Shown here: positions 7,983 through 15,543 of the stretch, one piece after another
How positions within the stretch are numbered: position 1 is the stretch's first letter
How the letters are laid out: every line of letters starts with the position of its first letter
Origin: CAYPCH01 sp964409165
GTDB lineage: Bacteria > Bacillota > Clostridia > Acetivibrionales > Acetivibrionaceae
Direction of reading: 5' to 3'
Length of the DNA stretch: 29,965 nucleotides
Assembly: GCA_964409165.1 (NCBI GenBank)
Contig: CAYPCH010000035.1
Span: 1 to 29,965, forward strand
Made by a program: the position numbers and the translations under genes
Notes under the pieces: model-generated
Databases searched by the model: none
The model's input: the letters and a program-made list of their open reading frames with translations, nothing else
Told to the model about the DNA's origin: nothing

Positions 7983-9361
7983 GTATTGTTCCTCCTTATT
8001 TTATCTGAAGGTTTATTTACTGGTTTTTCTCTGAGTAGCCAGATCATATACACAGCAGCAAATATCACCAATGCAACTGTCAGGAAAGCAAATGGCATTG
8101 CTACCGGGTCGTAGTTCGAAAGCCACAGATTGACATCTCTTCTTTCCTTATCATAAATGTACCAGTGGTTTGCCGTTACACATGCACTGAGTATGATTAA
8201 AGGGATTGAAAGCCTCTTATCCCAAAGAATACATACGGTTAGGAATATGATAGCTGAAAGAAGGTATCTTTCGTGCATTCTTGTAAAAAACGTAAAAAAG
8301 GATGCAAGAATAAAAAAGGATGAAAAATAAAGTGTTTTAGCGCTGTTCCTCTTAACCGCAAGAAGCACGAAGGCCAGTAAAATAGCAGGAATTGCAAATA
8401 TGAATCCCCATTTGGCATAGGAAAGAATAAAAAATGTTTCGGAGTCGGGTACCGGTTGACCACCGGCCAAGGTCCAGAAGTTAAAAGCATTTGCTGTGGC
8501 ATAGGGGTAATCGCCCAGACTGGTTCTGTATATATATACGAGCCAGTAGTAAAAGTCTGCTGTTTCAACTAATAATTTTCGGATAAATGATGCGCCGTTT
8601 TGTACGTACTTGAAATAGAACTGCGTATGGTAATAAAAAGGGAATATTATGACAGTATATGCAGTAATACAGCCTATTGCGGCATATAAAGTATCAACAA
8701 GTGCTTTTTTTATATTACGCCAAGTTATGTTTGCAAAATCAAACAGTTCTTTATAGAACTGGACAAATACCAATGGGGCAAGAAGCCCGCTTTGAGGTTT
8801 TACAAGTGCTGCCAGGGCAAATAGTATTACAGCTGGTATCTTCTTATTTATATTAAAAAGATATACAACTCCTAAAAGCATAGTTGCCGGCATTGAATCA
8901 AATTGTCCCCATATGGATGAATTAAAGAATACTCCGGGGTTTAAAGCATACGCTATGCCTAATACAAATCCTGTACGTTGTTTGCCGTACTTTGTGCCAA
9001 TTTTATAAATAAGGTATGCACCTATGAATTCAAAGATAACTGCCCAAATTTTAACGAAAAAATGCTGCCAGAACAGGCTTAAAGAGAAAGCTTTGGTGAT
9101 TGCTCCCGTAATCCATAAAAGATAAAGATAACCCGGTGCGTAAACTATATGAAAAGTCTCATACATCCCTTTAGGACCATTGTTTGCAAGATAGTTGCTC
9201 CAAGCGACATATCCTCCCATATCTATTTTAAAACTTGGCAGCATGGTCAAGAAAAACCTTACCAAAAACGCTGCTGCAACCACTGCTAACATGACATTGG
9301 TTGAATAGGGTTTCTGAGGTTGTGCACCTCTTTTTTTTGATGTTTTGCTATTGCTTTTCAC
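7979..9361 (-). CDS. GT-C fold integral membrane glycosyltransferase (mannosyltransferase-like)
   Basis: A 460-residue multi-pass membrane protein with a basic N-terminal cytoplasmic stretch (1-18), then about ten hydrophobic segments. The first outside loop carries an acidic residue in the context FKIDMGGYVAW, as expected for the metal/acceptor-binding acidic motif of GT-C enzymes. Later there is NSSIWGQFDSMPA, a motif I associate with bacterial polyprenyl-phosphate-sugar-dependent GT-C transferases (GT87/DUF2029-like). The start is GTG, with GGAGG 9 bases upstream (9371-9375). It probably transfers a sugar from a polyprenyl-phosphate donor made by one of the operon's GT2 enzymes to a growing lipid-linked or surface glycan. 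Donor and acceptor are unknown. Confidence 0.78.
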   Translation of the reverse strand: MKSNSKTSKKRGAQPQKPYSTNVMLAVVAAAFLVRFFLTMLPSFKIDMGGYVAWSNYLANNGPKGMYETFHIVYAPGYLYLLWITGAITKAFSLSLFWQHFFVKIWAVIFEFIGAYLIYKIGTKYGKQRTGFVLGIAYALNPGVFFNSSIWGQFDSMPATMLLGVVYLFNINKKIPAVILFALAALVKPQSGLLAPLVFVQFYKELFDFANITWRNIKKALVDTLYAAIGCITAYTVIIFPFYYHTQFYFKYVQNGASFIRKLLVETADFYYWLVYIYRTSLGDYPYATANAFNFWTLAGGQPVPDSETFFILSYAKWGFIFAIPAILLAFVLLAVKRNSAKTLYFSSFFILASFFTFFTRMHERYLLSAIIFLTVCILWDKRLSIPLIILSACVTANHWYIYDKERRDVNLWLSNYDPVAMPFAFLTVALVIFAAVYMIWLLREKPVNKPSDKIRRNNT

Positions 9362-9411
9362 AAATTTCAGCCTCCTTATATTTAAAAAAAGAATAAACTG
9401 TTAAATATAAA

Positions 9412-11817
9412 TCAATCTATGTTTGTCTTATAGATTATCAAGTTGTATTCTGGAAATTCATACACTATCTCAAAGGTTTGCTCTATTATATGCTCATTTA
9501 ATATATAACTGTCTGATGTTCTGTTGCCGTCATCCACTACTATGTAGTCAATGCTATTTGTTTCTACGAGTCTTTTCAAGATATCCGGATTTTCAGCGGA
9601 ATATATTCTTTGTTTTATTCTTTCCCGTGCATCGGTGTCATAGCCTGCACTCCAAGCATAGTATGCCCAGCCGGAGAACAACTTTCTCCCTGCCAGCAGA
9701 ATAGGATGAAGACTGTAGTGGTCTGTAAGGAAAACATCATCGGTGTTAGTGTTTTTTAAAGTCCATTTCAGAAGTTCATTGTCTGTTTTTACTGTAATAT
9801 GGTGATTATCAAGGTTGTGAAGGGTAATTATATCTACAAAGCCTGTTACCATTATTACGGCAGATAAAAGATATGCAAATATCTTAGTTGCAAGGTTTTT
9901 CGATTTAAAAAGAGAAAATAGGAAAAATGCGGTCAATATGTTCAGAAGTATTGAACCTATGACAATAAATTTGTGGTTAATATTTATGTCGGGCATAAGC
10001 TGCATGGTGGTTGCCACAACAAAGGGAAGGGTAAAGGCAAATCCCAGCCATTTCAAACCTTTAGGCACTTTGTATTTTCCATAAAAATTATAGAGCAACA
10101 CTGCTAAAATAAATATTCCAAAAGCGATAAGCATTGATATACTGAAGGTCTTTTTGGTAACAAAAAGACTGTCTTTCAACTGGTATCTCGTGAAGAGAAA
10201 GGCTACCAAGGCGACTGCCGATACAAATATTATATTAATGGATATACAAAGTTTTTTATAATAGGGCATAAAAATTGCCAGTATTATAAAAGGTAGTAAG
10301 CCAAGGAGTTCTATATAGAAATTAAAGGTATAAGGCAGCAGTTTTATAAAAAGTTGCAGAGTCGACCATAAGCCGTGTACCTTATAGTACATAGATAAAT
10401 CCTGAGGCAAGCCGCCTGTATTTGCAAGAAAACCAAAGAATAACTTGGGTGATACAATGGAAGACCCTTTGATGAAAAAGGAAGTCTGCACAAAAACAAG
10501 TAAAAGTGACAGAGTAGCAATAAACAAGTACTCAAGCCTGTGTTTTGACATAATAGCCATAATGCAAAGTACAGGTAAAATTGCAATGATAACTGAACCG
10601 TTCCAGAAGCCCACCAATCCTAAGAGTATACCTGCGACCAATGCTTGTATCGGATGTTTTGGAAGCCATGCGTCAGCCGACAGAAAGAACTCTTTAAACC
10701 ACAGGCGTACATAGGATGAGTTGCCAGATTCTTCATTATTTCTTTTAATTTTATGCAATCTTCTTACCATCTTTTTAAACAAAGGTAGAGTTATTATAAG
10801 CATCAGCATCATGATGCCCATTCCGAAGGGTAGGTGTCTTTGGTTAACGTAAACCTTCTGAGACCATAATCCCCAGTTTTCGTTCTGTGTTTTTCCTATA
10901 TGTGAAGTAATTGTTTTCAAATTATCAAAAAACTCTTTAAAAGAGTTCATTCCCGAAATATGTGTGAAGAACGCGAAAGAACTTCTGAAGAAGAATAATA
11001 TGCCTGTCAATGCTGCAATCTTTTTTTCTCCAAGAACCAGTACGGTAAAAGAGTATAGAAGCACAAGGAATGCCATAATGGACAGGATGCTAGGAATATT
11101 AAATGCCCAATCAAGCCTTAAGCCCAAAAACTCCAGATTTCCCACCAGAAACTGAAACAGGAAGTGATAGCGGATGTCGCCCGCAACAAAGTGGGGATAC
11201 TGCGTAGGGAAATTTGAACCATAGGAAAATGACCTTATAACAGCAAGATGAGGCCCGAAATCACTAAACACCGAGTGTCCTATGTATATTGTTCCGTCTT
11301 TTATAAAGAAAGACCTGAACATAAGGTATGTCCATACAAGAAAAAATACCGCTATATAAAACAGTTCAATGCTGTTAGAAATAGCAAAGTTTTTAAGTTT
11401 CTGACGGAATAATTTTTTTGAACTTGTTATAACATTTATACTCTTTAATGACTCAGAGTATTTTTTTCTGTTTCTAATGGTAATAACCACTGCAATTATC
11501 AGAAATATCGAAATAGAGAATATATTTGCGTAAAGCATGGGATTTGTGTTTCTGAATATATAGGCACAAATATATGTAAGCCAAGTAATTAAAAGAGTAC
11601 CTGTCAGAAAAGAGGCTGGTATTACAACCATCCAACCGGAAAGTTTTACAGGTCTACCGAACAAGTCCTTGGTTTTCGAATAATCAAATATTGAAGGAAT
11701 TAGCTTCCTTAGAAAAAAGTAACCGTTGTACCATCCAAGAATAATAAAAATGACGCCAAGCATTATTAGATTTCCCCCTACGCTTTTATTGTTTGCCATA
11801 AATGCCGTATGATGCAT
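9412..11817 (-). CDS. Large multi-pass membrane protein, GT-C-like (YYY/DUF2298-like)
   Basis: An 801-residue protein with roughly 15 or more hydrophobic segments. The first large outside loop (about 175-225) has HSVFSDFGPHLAVIRSF followed by HFVAGDIRYHFLFQF. Paired acidic residues next to membrane helices there resemble the active-site loops of GT-C enzymes. The C-terminal soluble part (about 690-800) has DDVFLTDHY, an AGRKLFSGWAY segment and DYIVVDDGNRTSD. That pattern is seen in large membrane proteins annotated as DUF2298 or uncharacterised mannosyltransferases. The ATG start shares a base with the stop codon of the preceding GT2 gene (TAATG), so translation is coupled. A glycosyltransferase role is inferred; the exact family is uncertain. 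Confidence 0.65.
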   Translation of the reverse strand: MHHTAFMANNKSVGGNLIMLGVIFIILGWYNGYFFLRKLIPSIFDYSKTKDLFGRPVKLSGWMVVIPASFLTGTLLITWLTYICAYIFRNTNPMLYANIFSISIFLIIAVVITIRNRKKYSESLKSINVITSSKKLFRQKLKNFAISNSIELFYIAVFFLVWTYLMFRSFFIKDGTIYIGHSVFSDFGPHLAVIRSFSYGSNFPTQYPHFVAGDIRYHFLFQFLVGNLEFLGLRLDWAFNIPSILSIMAFLVLLYSFTVLVLGEKKIAALTGILFFFRSSFAFFTHISGMNSFKEFFDNLKTITSHIGKTQNENWGLWSQKVYVNQRHLPFGMGIMMLMLIITLPLFKKMVRRLHKIKRNNEESGNSSYVRLWFKEFFLSADAWLPKHPIQALVAGILLGLVGFWNGSVIIAILPVLCIMAIMSKHRLEYLFIATLSLLLVFVQTSFFIKGSSIVSPKLFFGFLANTGGLPQDLSMYYKVHGLWSTLQLFIKLLPYTFNFYIELLGLLPFIILAIFMPYYKKLCISINIIFVSAVALVAFLFTRYQLKDSLFVTKKTFSISMLIAFGIFILAVLLYNFYGKYKVPKGLKWLGFAFTLPFVVATTMQLMPDININHKFIVIGSILLNILTAFFLFSLFKSKNLATKIFAYLLSAVIMVTGFVDIITLHNLDNHHITVKTDNELLKWTLKNTNTDDVFLTDHYSLHPILLAGRKLFSGWAYYAWSAGYDTDARERIKQRIYSAENPDILKRLVETNSIDYIVVDDGNRTSDSYILNEHIIEQTFEIVYEFPEYNLIIYKTNID

Positions 11818-12764
11818 TATACCTTGTCTTTTTCTCTACTAACAGCAGTTTCAGAAATAAAATACCGAGGTCTGTATTTTACTTCATCATATATTTTGGC
11901 AATATAAGTACCGATAATTCCAAGGCTTATCATCAAAGCACTGCCAATGATAAGCTGTAGCAAAATTACTGTAGTAAATCCGCTTAATGCACCGCCTCTT
12001 AACTTCATATAAATAGTCTGAACTCCAAGGATTAACGACCCTGCTAAAAATATTATACCAAGAAAAGTTACAATGTGAAGAGGTATAGACGAAAATGAGG
12101 TTATGGCAGTTATTGCTAGCTTAACAAGCCTTGTTACCGACCATTTTGAATTGCCTTCGGTTCTTTCTGCGACGTGGAAGGGAATCTTTTTTCTGTTGAA
12201 TCCCACCCATTCCGACATTCCTCTAAAAAAGGTGTTACGCTCGTTCATCTGCCGGTAAGATTGTAAAACCTTTGCATCAAGCAGTTTATAGTCGGAGGCT
12301 CTGTTTAAGTCAAAACCAGATAAATTAAAAAGTATTTTATAGAAAAAGTGGGCTCCAAATCTGTTTATAATCCTTTCTTTACCCCTAGAGGCTTTCACGC
12401 CTTCTACCACATCATAGCCTTCTTCTTTCCAAAGTTTTACCATTTCGGGTATAAGTTCGGGAGGATGCTGAAGGTCAGCGTCCATAACAATGCACGCATC
12501 GCCACTAACTGTTTCAAGACCGGCACATAATGCAGATTCTTTACCAAAATTCCGGCTTAGCTTTAATGCACGGATTCCGCTTTTATCACTGCACAATTTA
12601 TTAAGCTCGTCCCATGTGTTGTCTTTTGAGCCATCGTCTATAAGAACAATTTCGTACTGTATATTGTTCTTATTTAATAGGTCTGTCAAAATATTTATGT
12701 TATTGTATATCTGTTTTCCTTCGTTATAAACTGGTATAACAAAGGAGATTATTGTTGAATCCAT
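11817..12764 (-). CDS. Membrane-anchored GT2 glycosyltransferase (polyprenyl-phosphate glycosyl synthase, GtrB/DPM1 type)
   Basis: A 315-residue family 2 glycosyltransferase. Motifs are VIPVYNEG near residues 9-16, LIDDGSKDNT near 41-50 and DADLQHPP near 95-102. RNTFFRGM and NSKWSV follow, typical of GtrB-like proteins. Two C-terminal helices (about 230-252 and 264-288) anchor it. It should make a polyprenyl-phosphate monosaccharide on the cytoplasmic face. The ATG at 12764 has GGAGG 6 bases upstream. It follows the GtrA-like gene by 23 bases. This GtrA-GtrB pairing is the classic arrangement for making and flipping a lipid-linked sugar. It is related to, but clearly distinct from, the operon's last gene. 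Confidence 0.92.
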   Translation of the reverse strand: MDSTIISFVIPVYNEGKQIYNNINILTDLLNKNNIQYEIVLIDDGSKDNTWDELNKLCSDKSGIRALKLSRNFGKESALCAGLETVSGDACIVMDADLQHPPELIPEMVKLWKEEGYDVVEGVKASRGKERIINRFGAHFFYKILFNLSGFDLNRASDYKLLDAKVLQSYRQMNERNTFFRGMSEWVGFNRKKIPFHVAERTEGNSKWSVTRLVKLAITAITSFSSIPLHIVTFLGIIFLAGSLILGVQTIYMKLRGGALSGFTTVILLQLIIGSALMISLGIIGTYIAKIYDEVKYRPRYFISETAVSREKDKV

Positions 12765-12787
12765 AAACTTCCTCCAGCTGTAGCAGT

Positions 12788-13306
12788 TTATTTATATATG
12801 ACTTTTTTATACATAATAAAGTTCCAGCACACGATTATTCCCATAACCGGCACTTTTGCAATATAATCTGGTATACCTATCAAGCTTATCATCACATACA
12901 TAAGAGAGTTTATAATTATAAGATTGAAGACAAACAGTGCAAGATAGGGTATAAGTTGTTTGCCAATTTTCTGTTTTGACTTGAAAGACCAAAATCTATT
13001 GACAAGAAAATTAAACCAGAAAATAGTAACGTAAACAACAGAATTGGAAAACTGATATTGATATGTATATACATCCAATCCTTTGCCAAAAGCTGTAATC
13101 ATAATATTTTTCACAAAACCGTAAAACGGTGGAATTGTATCTGCGAAAACTACCTTTAGCAAGAGCATGAATAAAAAGTATTCCAAACCAAATCCGGTAA
13201 AACCGGTTATCAAATATCTTTTAAACTGGGAAAATCCTTGAGGAGTAAAAAACTCTGAAAAGAACTTGTGCTTTTTAAGTTTAGAAATCACATTTTCTGC
13301 AAACAT
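12788..13306 (-). CDS. GtrA-family membrane protein (putative polyprenyl-phosphate-sugar flippase)
   Basis: A 172-residue protein with a short basic cytoplasmic N-terminus and four membrane segments. Recognisable GtrA features are FKRYLITGFTGFGLEYFLF near the first helix, FNFLVNRFWSFKSK in the loop after the third, and a final WNFIMYKKVIY. Family members are proposed to move polyprenyl-phosphate-linked sugars across the membrane. Most are 120-150 residues; this one has a longer loop between helices 1 and 2. It is the first gene of the operon, with GGGAGG 5 bases before the ATG. The adjacent GT2 is the expected partner. Confidence 0.88.
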   Translation of the reverse strand: MFAENVISKLKKHKFFSEFFTPQGFSQFKRYLITGFTGFGLEYFLFMLLLKVVFADTIPPFYGFVKNIMITAFGKGLDVYTYQYQFSNSVVYVTIFWFNFLVNRFWSFKSKQKIGKQLIPYLALFVFNLIIINSLMYVMISLIGIPDYIAKVPVMGIIVCWNFIMYKKVIYK

Positions 13307-13371
13307 ATATACCTCCCAAGTTATTGTATGTTATGCCTTGCATTTTCCCATTACAATTTATCCAATACAGC

Positions 13372-13426
13372 AAAAAAAACACCATGAAACTATTCTAATT
13401 TAAATATCGAATTATACAGTGTTTTT
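13372..13426 (-). terminator. Possible attenuator hairpin in the leader of the glycosylation operon
   Basis: On the minus strand AAAAACAC (13426-13419) can pair with GTGTTTTT, followed by more T (down to 13372). The loop is about 36 bases. It lies between the predicted transcription start near 13498 and the first gene at 13306. The long loop keeps this tentative. Confidence 0.3.
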
Positions 13427-13504
13427 ATTAGTGCCAGCATAACTTATGTCAGCTTAACTTATAATTCAGTATTGTAAAACACGTAACATGCTATTTTCGA
13501 CTCT

Positions 13505-13533
13505 ATTATAACAATTTTCGTACCAAAAAGCAA
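13505..13533 (-). promoter_or_regulatory. Predicted sigma-A promoter of the minus-strand glycosylation operon
   Basis: On the minus strand, -35 TTGCTT (13533-13528), a 17-base spacer and a perfect -10 TATAAT (13510-13505). Transcription would start near 13498 and give a leader of about 190 bases before the GtrA gene. Confidence 0.6.
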
Positions 13534-13536
13534 TTT

Positions 13537-13564
13537 TAATTAACGGTGCGGGTGCAGTTAATTA
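13537..13564. promoter_or_regulatory. Operator-like inverted repeat upstream of the operon promoter
   Basis: TAATTAAC (13537-13544) and GTTAATTA (13557-13564) form a perfect 8-bp inverted repeat around a 12-base GC-richer centre. It ends 3 bases upstream of the -35 box of the minus-strand promoter, a position suited to an activator. No regulator gene is adjacent. Confidence 0.4.
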
Positions 13565-13756
13565 TTGTGAACCATATTATAGAAAGAACTTTACGTAAAG
13601 ACTTTAGTTTTTGGAATAAGCTGGTGTGTTATTAAAAAATATTACAATTTATATGAAAATAAATTAATAAAAAATAGTATGACTGGTTATATTATTAATT
13701 AAAGGTATACTATGAAAAAAATTTAAGGAATAGCCGAAGTTACATTTTTAGCATTC

Positions 13757-13961
13757 CTAAGTATATTGAACGCGATAAAGATTTTACATCGTGCTTCAAT
13801 TACCTTAGGAAAGGTAAAATATAACTTTCTCTATTATTTTCACTTAACGCTTATTTGAAGCCAAATAGCGACGTGAAAAAAGTGAAAGTAATATTTCACT
13901 CATTCCTTAATACAATATCACGAAAATTAGATTTTTCAATGTAGAATTATTTTCGTAATTT
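13757..13961 (-). repeat. Dispersed intergenic repeat, copy A
   Basis: A noncoding element ahead of the ger operon. Its 13757-13809 block, read on the minus strand, matches 22368-22420 at 43 of 53 positions. Its 13933-13960 block matches 22268-22295 at about 24 of 28. Its right part (13880-13961) matches 21580-21655 on the plus strand; the last 42 bases match at 34 of 42. It contains several hairpins: ATTGAA.../...TTCAAT (13764-13800), CGCTTATTTG/CAAATAGCG (13848-13870) and AGTGAAA/TTTCACT (13881-13900). All counts were made by eye. Confidence 0.75.
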
Positions 13962-13975
13962 ATATAAGTAAGAAG

Positions 13976-15538
13976 GTGGACTTTATAAAGTTTTTTAAAA
14001 AAACAAGTAAACCCTATAAAAAAGAAAAAACAAATAGTACATGTTCAATAAGTAAGCACATAACATCAAATATAAACAGGATTAGAAATGAATTTGACAG
14101 CTGTGAGGATTTGGTAATAAGCTATTATGAATTAGAACATTTGAAATGTGCTTTTTTATATTTTAAATGTATGACAGATAAAAGCTCAATAAACACTTTT
14201 TCATTAGAGCTGAAACATCAATCGGCAAGATTTAATAAATTTAAAAACATTGAAGAACTAGTTGCCTCTTTATCAGGGATACGGCCTTTTAATAAAGATT
14301 CAGACTTTGAAAACCTTTTATATGAATTGATGACCGGGAATACAGTGATATTAATTAATGGGTATGAAGAGTACTACTCAATTGCTACAAAAAGTGACAA
14401 AGAAAGAGCTATTGAAGAACCTTCATCTCAAACTACAATAAGAGGACCCAAAGAGGGATTTACTGAAAATATTAGCAACAACAAATATCTAATTAAAAAG
14501 AGAATATACAACAAAAATTTAATAATTGAAAACCTGAACATAGGTAGCATAACCAAAACTCAAGTATGTCTTATGTATATTGTTAATATTGCTAAAGAGG
14601 AAATTGTTGAGGAGTTAAGGAGGAGGCTCAAAAAGATAGAATTAGATAGTGTTTTAGATGGAGGATACATTGAGGAATTAATTAAGGACGATCCTTATTC
14701 AATATTTCCTACTTTTTTAAGCACTGAAAAGCCCGATGCAGTCACTGCATCATTACTTGAAGGAAAGATAGCAATTCTGATAGATGGAACTCCTTTTGCA
14801 CTAACAGCGCCAGCTATTATGCTAGAATTTCTTCATGCCAGTGAGGATCATTACCATCACTTTATTATTTCATCATTAATGAGGCTTACAAGGTTTGTAG
14901 CTTTGCTACTTACTCTTTTTGTACCTTCCGGGTTTATTGCAATAACTACTTTCCATCCTGAAATAATACCTACCACTTTGCTTGTGCGCTTTGCAGAACA
15001 AAGAGAGGGTGTGCCTTTACCAACCTTTTTTGAAGCACTTATAATGGAGTTTACATTTGAGATATTGAGGGAAGCTGGTATAAGGATGCCAAGGGCTATC
15101 GGACCAGCTATATCAATTGTTGGGGCTTTAGTTATAGGACAGGCGGCGGTGGATGCCGGATTAATATCAGCGGCAATGGTTATTGTTGTTTCCGTTACGG
15201 CTATATGCAGTTTTGCCATACCAAACTATGAAATGTCAAATGCTATAAGAGCATTGAGGTTTGCATTAATGCCTTTTGCAGCAGTTTTAGGACTGTATGG
15301 GGTGTTTATGGGTGCAATTATTATTTTACTTCATTTATGTAAAATAAAATCTATATCGGTTCCATACCTTACACCTATTGCACCGTGGATAAAAGGTCAA
15401 AATAAAGATACTATATTAAAATTTCCAATATGGAAAATGAAATACAGACCTGTTGCTACAAGCGGGAGTATGTCTGTGCGTAATAATGGGGAAAGAATTG
15501 CAAAAAAAGATTACAAGAATAAACAGGAGTTTAGGTGA
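13976..15538 (+). CDS. Spore germination protein, GerA family (germinant receptor A subunit)
   Basis: About 520 residues, normal for GerA/GerKA-type subunits (roughly 480-540). The N-terminal soluble half includes the family features RIRNEFDSCEDL, then TQVCLMYI and a YIEELIKDDPYSIFPT region. The C-terminal half holds about five membrane helices with GTPFALTAPA, the VRFAEQREGVPLPTFFEAL motif and REAGIRMPRAIGPAISIVGALVIGQAAVDAGL, all diagnostic of the family. It sits in the inner spore membrane as part of a nutrient-sensing receptor with the B, C and D subunits encoded next. The GTG start used here directly abuts its AGAAGG ribosome binding site, an unfavourable spacing. The true start may be a few codons further in, possibly at a rare codon, so the first residues are uncertain. 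Confidence 0.95.
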   Translation: MDFIKFFKKTSKPYKKEKTNSTCSISKHITSNINRIRNEFDSCEDLVISYYELEHLKCAFLYFKCMTDKSSINTFSLELKHQSARFNKFKNIEELVASLSGIRPFNKDSDFENLLYELMTGNTVILINGYEEYYSIATKSDKERAIEEPSSQTTIRGPKEGFTENISNNKYLIKKRIYNKNLIIENLNIGSITKTQVCLMYIVNIAKEEIVEELRRRLKKIELDSVLDGGYIEELIKDDPYSIFPTFLSTEKPDAVTASLLEGKIAILIDGTPFALTAPAIMLEFLHASEDHYHHFIISSLMRLTRFVALLLTLFVPSGFIAITTFHPEIIPTTLLVRFAEQREGVPLPTFFEALIMEFTFEILREAGIRMPRAIGPAISIVGALVIGQAAVDAGLISAAMVIVVSVTAICSFAIPNYEMSNAIRALRFALMPFAAVLGLYGVFMGAIIILLHLCKIKSISVPYLTPIAPWIKGQNKDTILKFPIWKMKYRPVATSGSMSVRNNGERIAKKDYKNKQEFR

Positions 15539-15543
15539 TTAAT

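Larger units (their letters stand above)
13307..13975. other. 669-base divergent intergenic region
   Basis: No gene is visible. It separates the minus-strand glycosylation operon from the plus-strand ger operon. It holds a minus-strand promoter (13505-13533), an operator-like inverted repeat (13537-13564), a perfect 12-bp palindrome CTTTACGTAAAG (13589-13600), a possible leader hairpin (13372-13426) and the dispersed repeat element (13757-13961). A sigma-G-type promoter is expected for ger, but I could not place one with confidence. Confidence 0.7.

Noticed and set aside
8239..8568. Minus-strand ORF of 109 codons inside the 460-residue GT-C gene
   Set aside because: It is an alternative-frame shadow of a well-supported membrane protein gene.
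9423..9704. Plus-strand ORF of 93 codons opposite the end of the 801-residue membrane protein
   Set aside because: It is antisense to the coding region, with no ribosome binding site or recognisable features.
1019..13306. Recent horizontal transfer of the whole glycosylation operon as an island
   Set aside because: No integrase, transposase, flanking direct repeat or obvious composition shift is visible. tRNA genes lie nearby, but no partial tRNA copy was seen at the other end.
13680..13730. Sigma-G or sigma-F promoter for the ger operon near GGTATACTA (13704-13712)
   Set aside because: The -10 part resembles forespore promoters, but no matching -35 lies at the right distance and it is about 260 bases from the gene.
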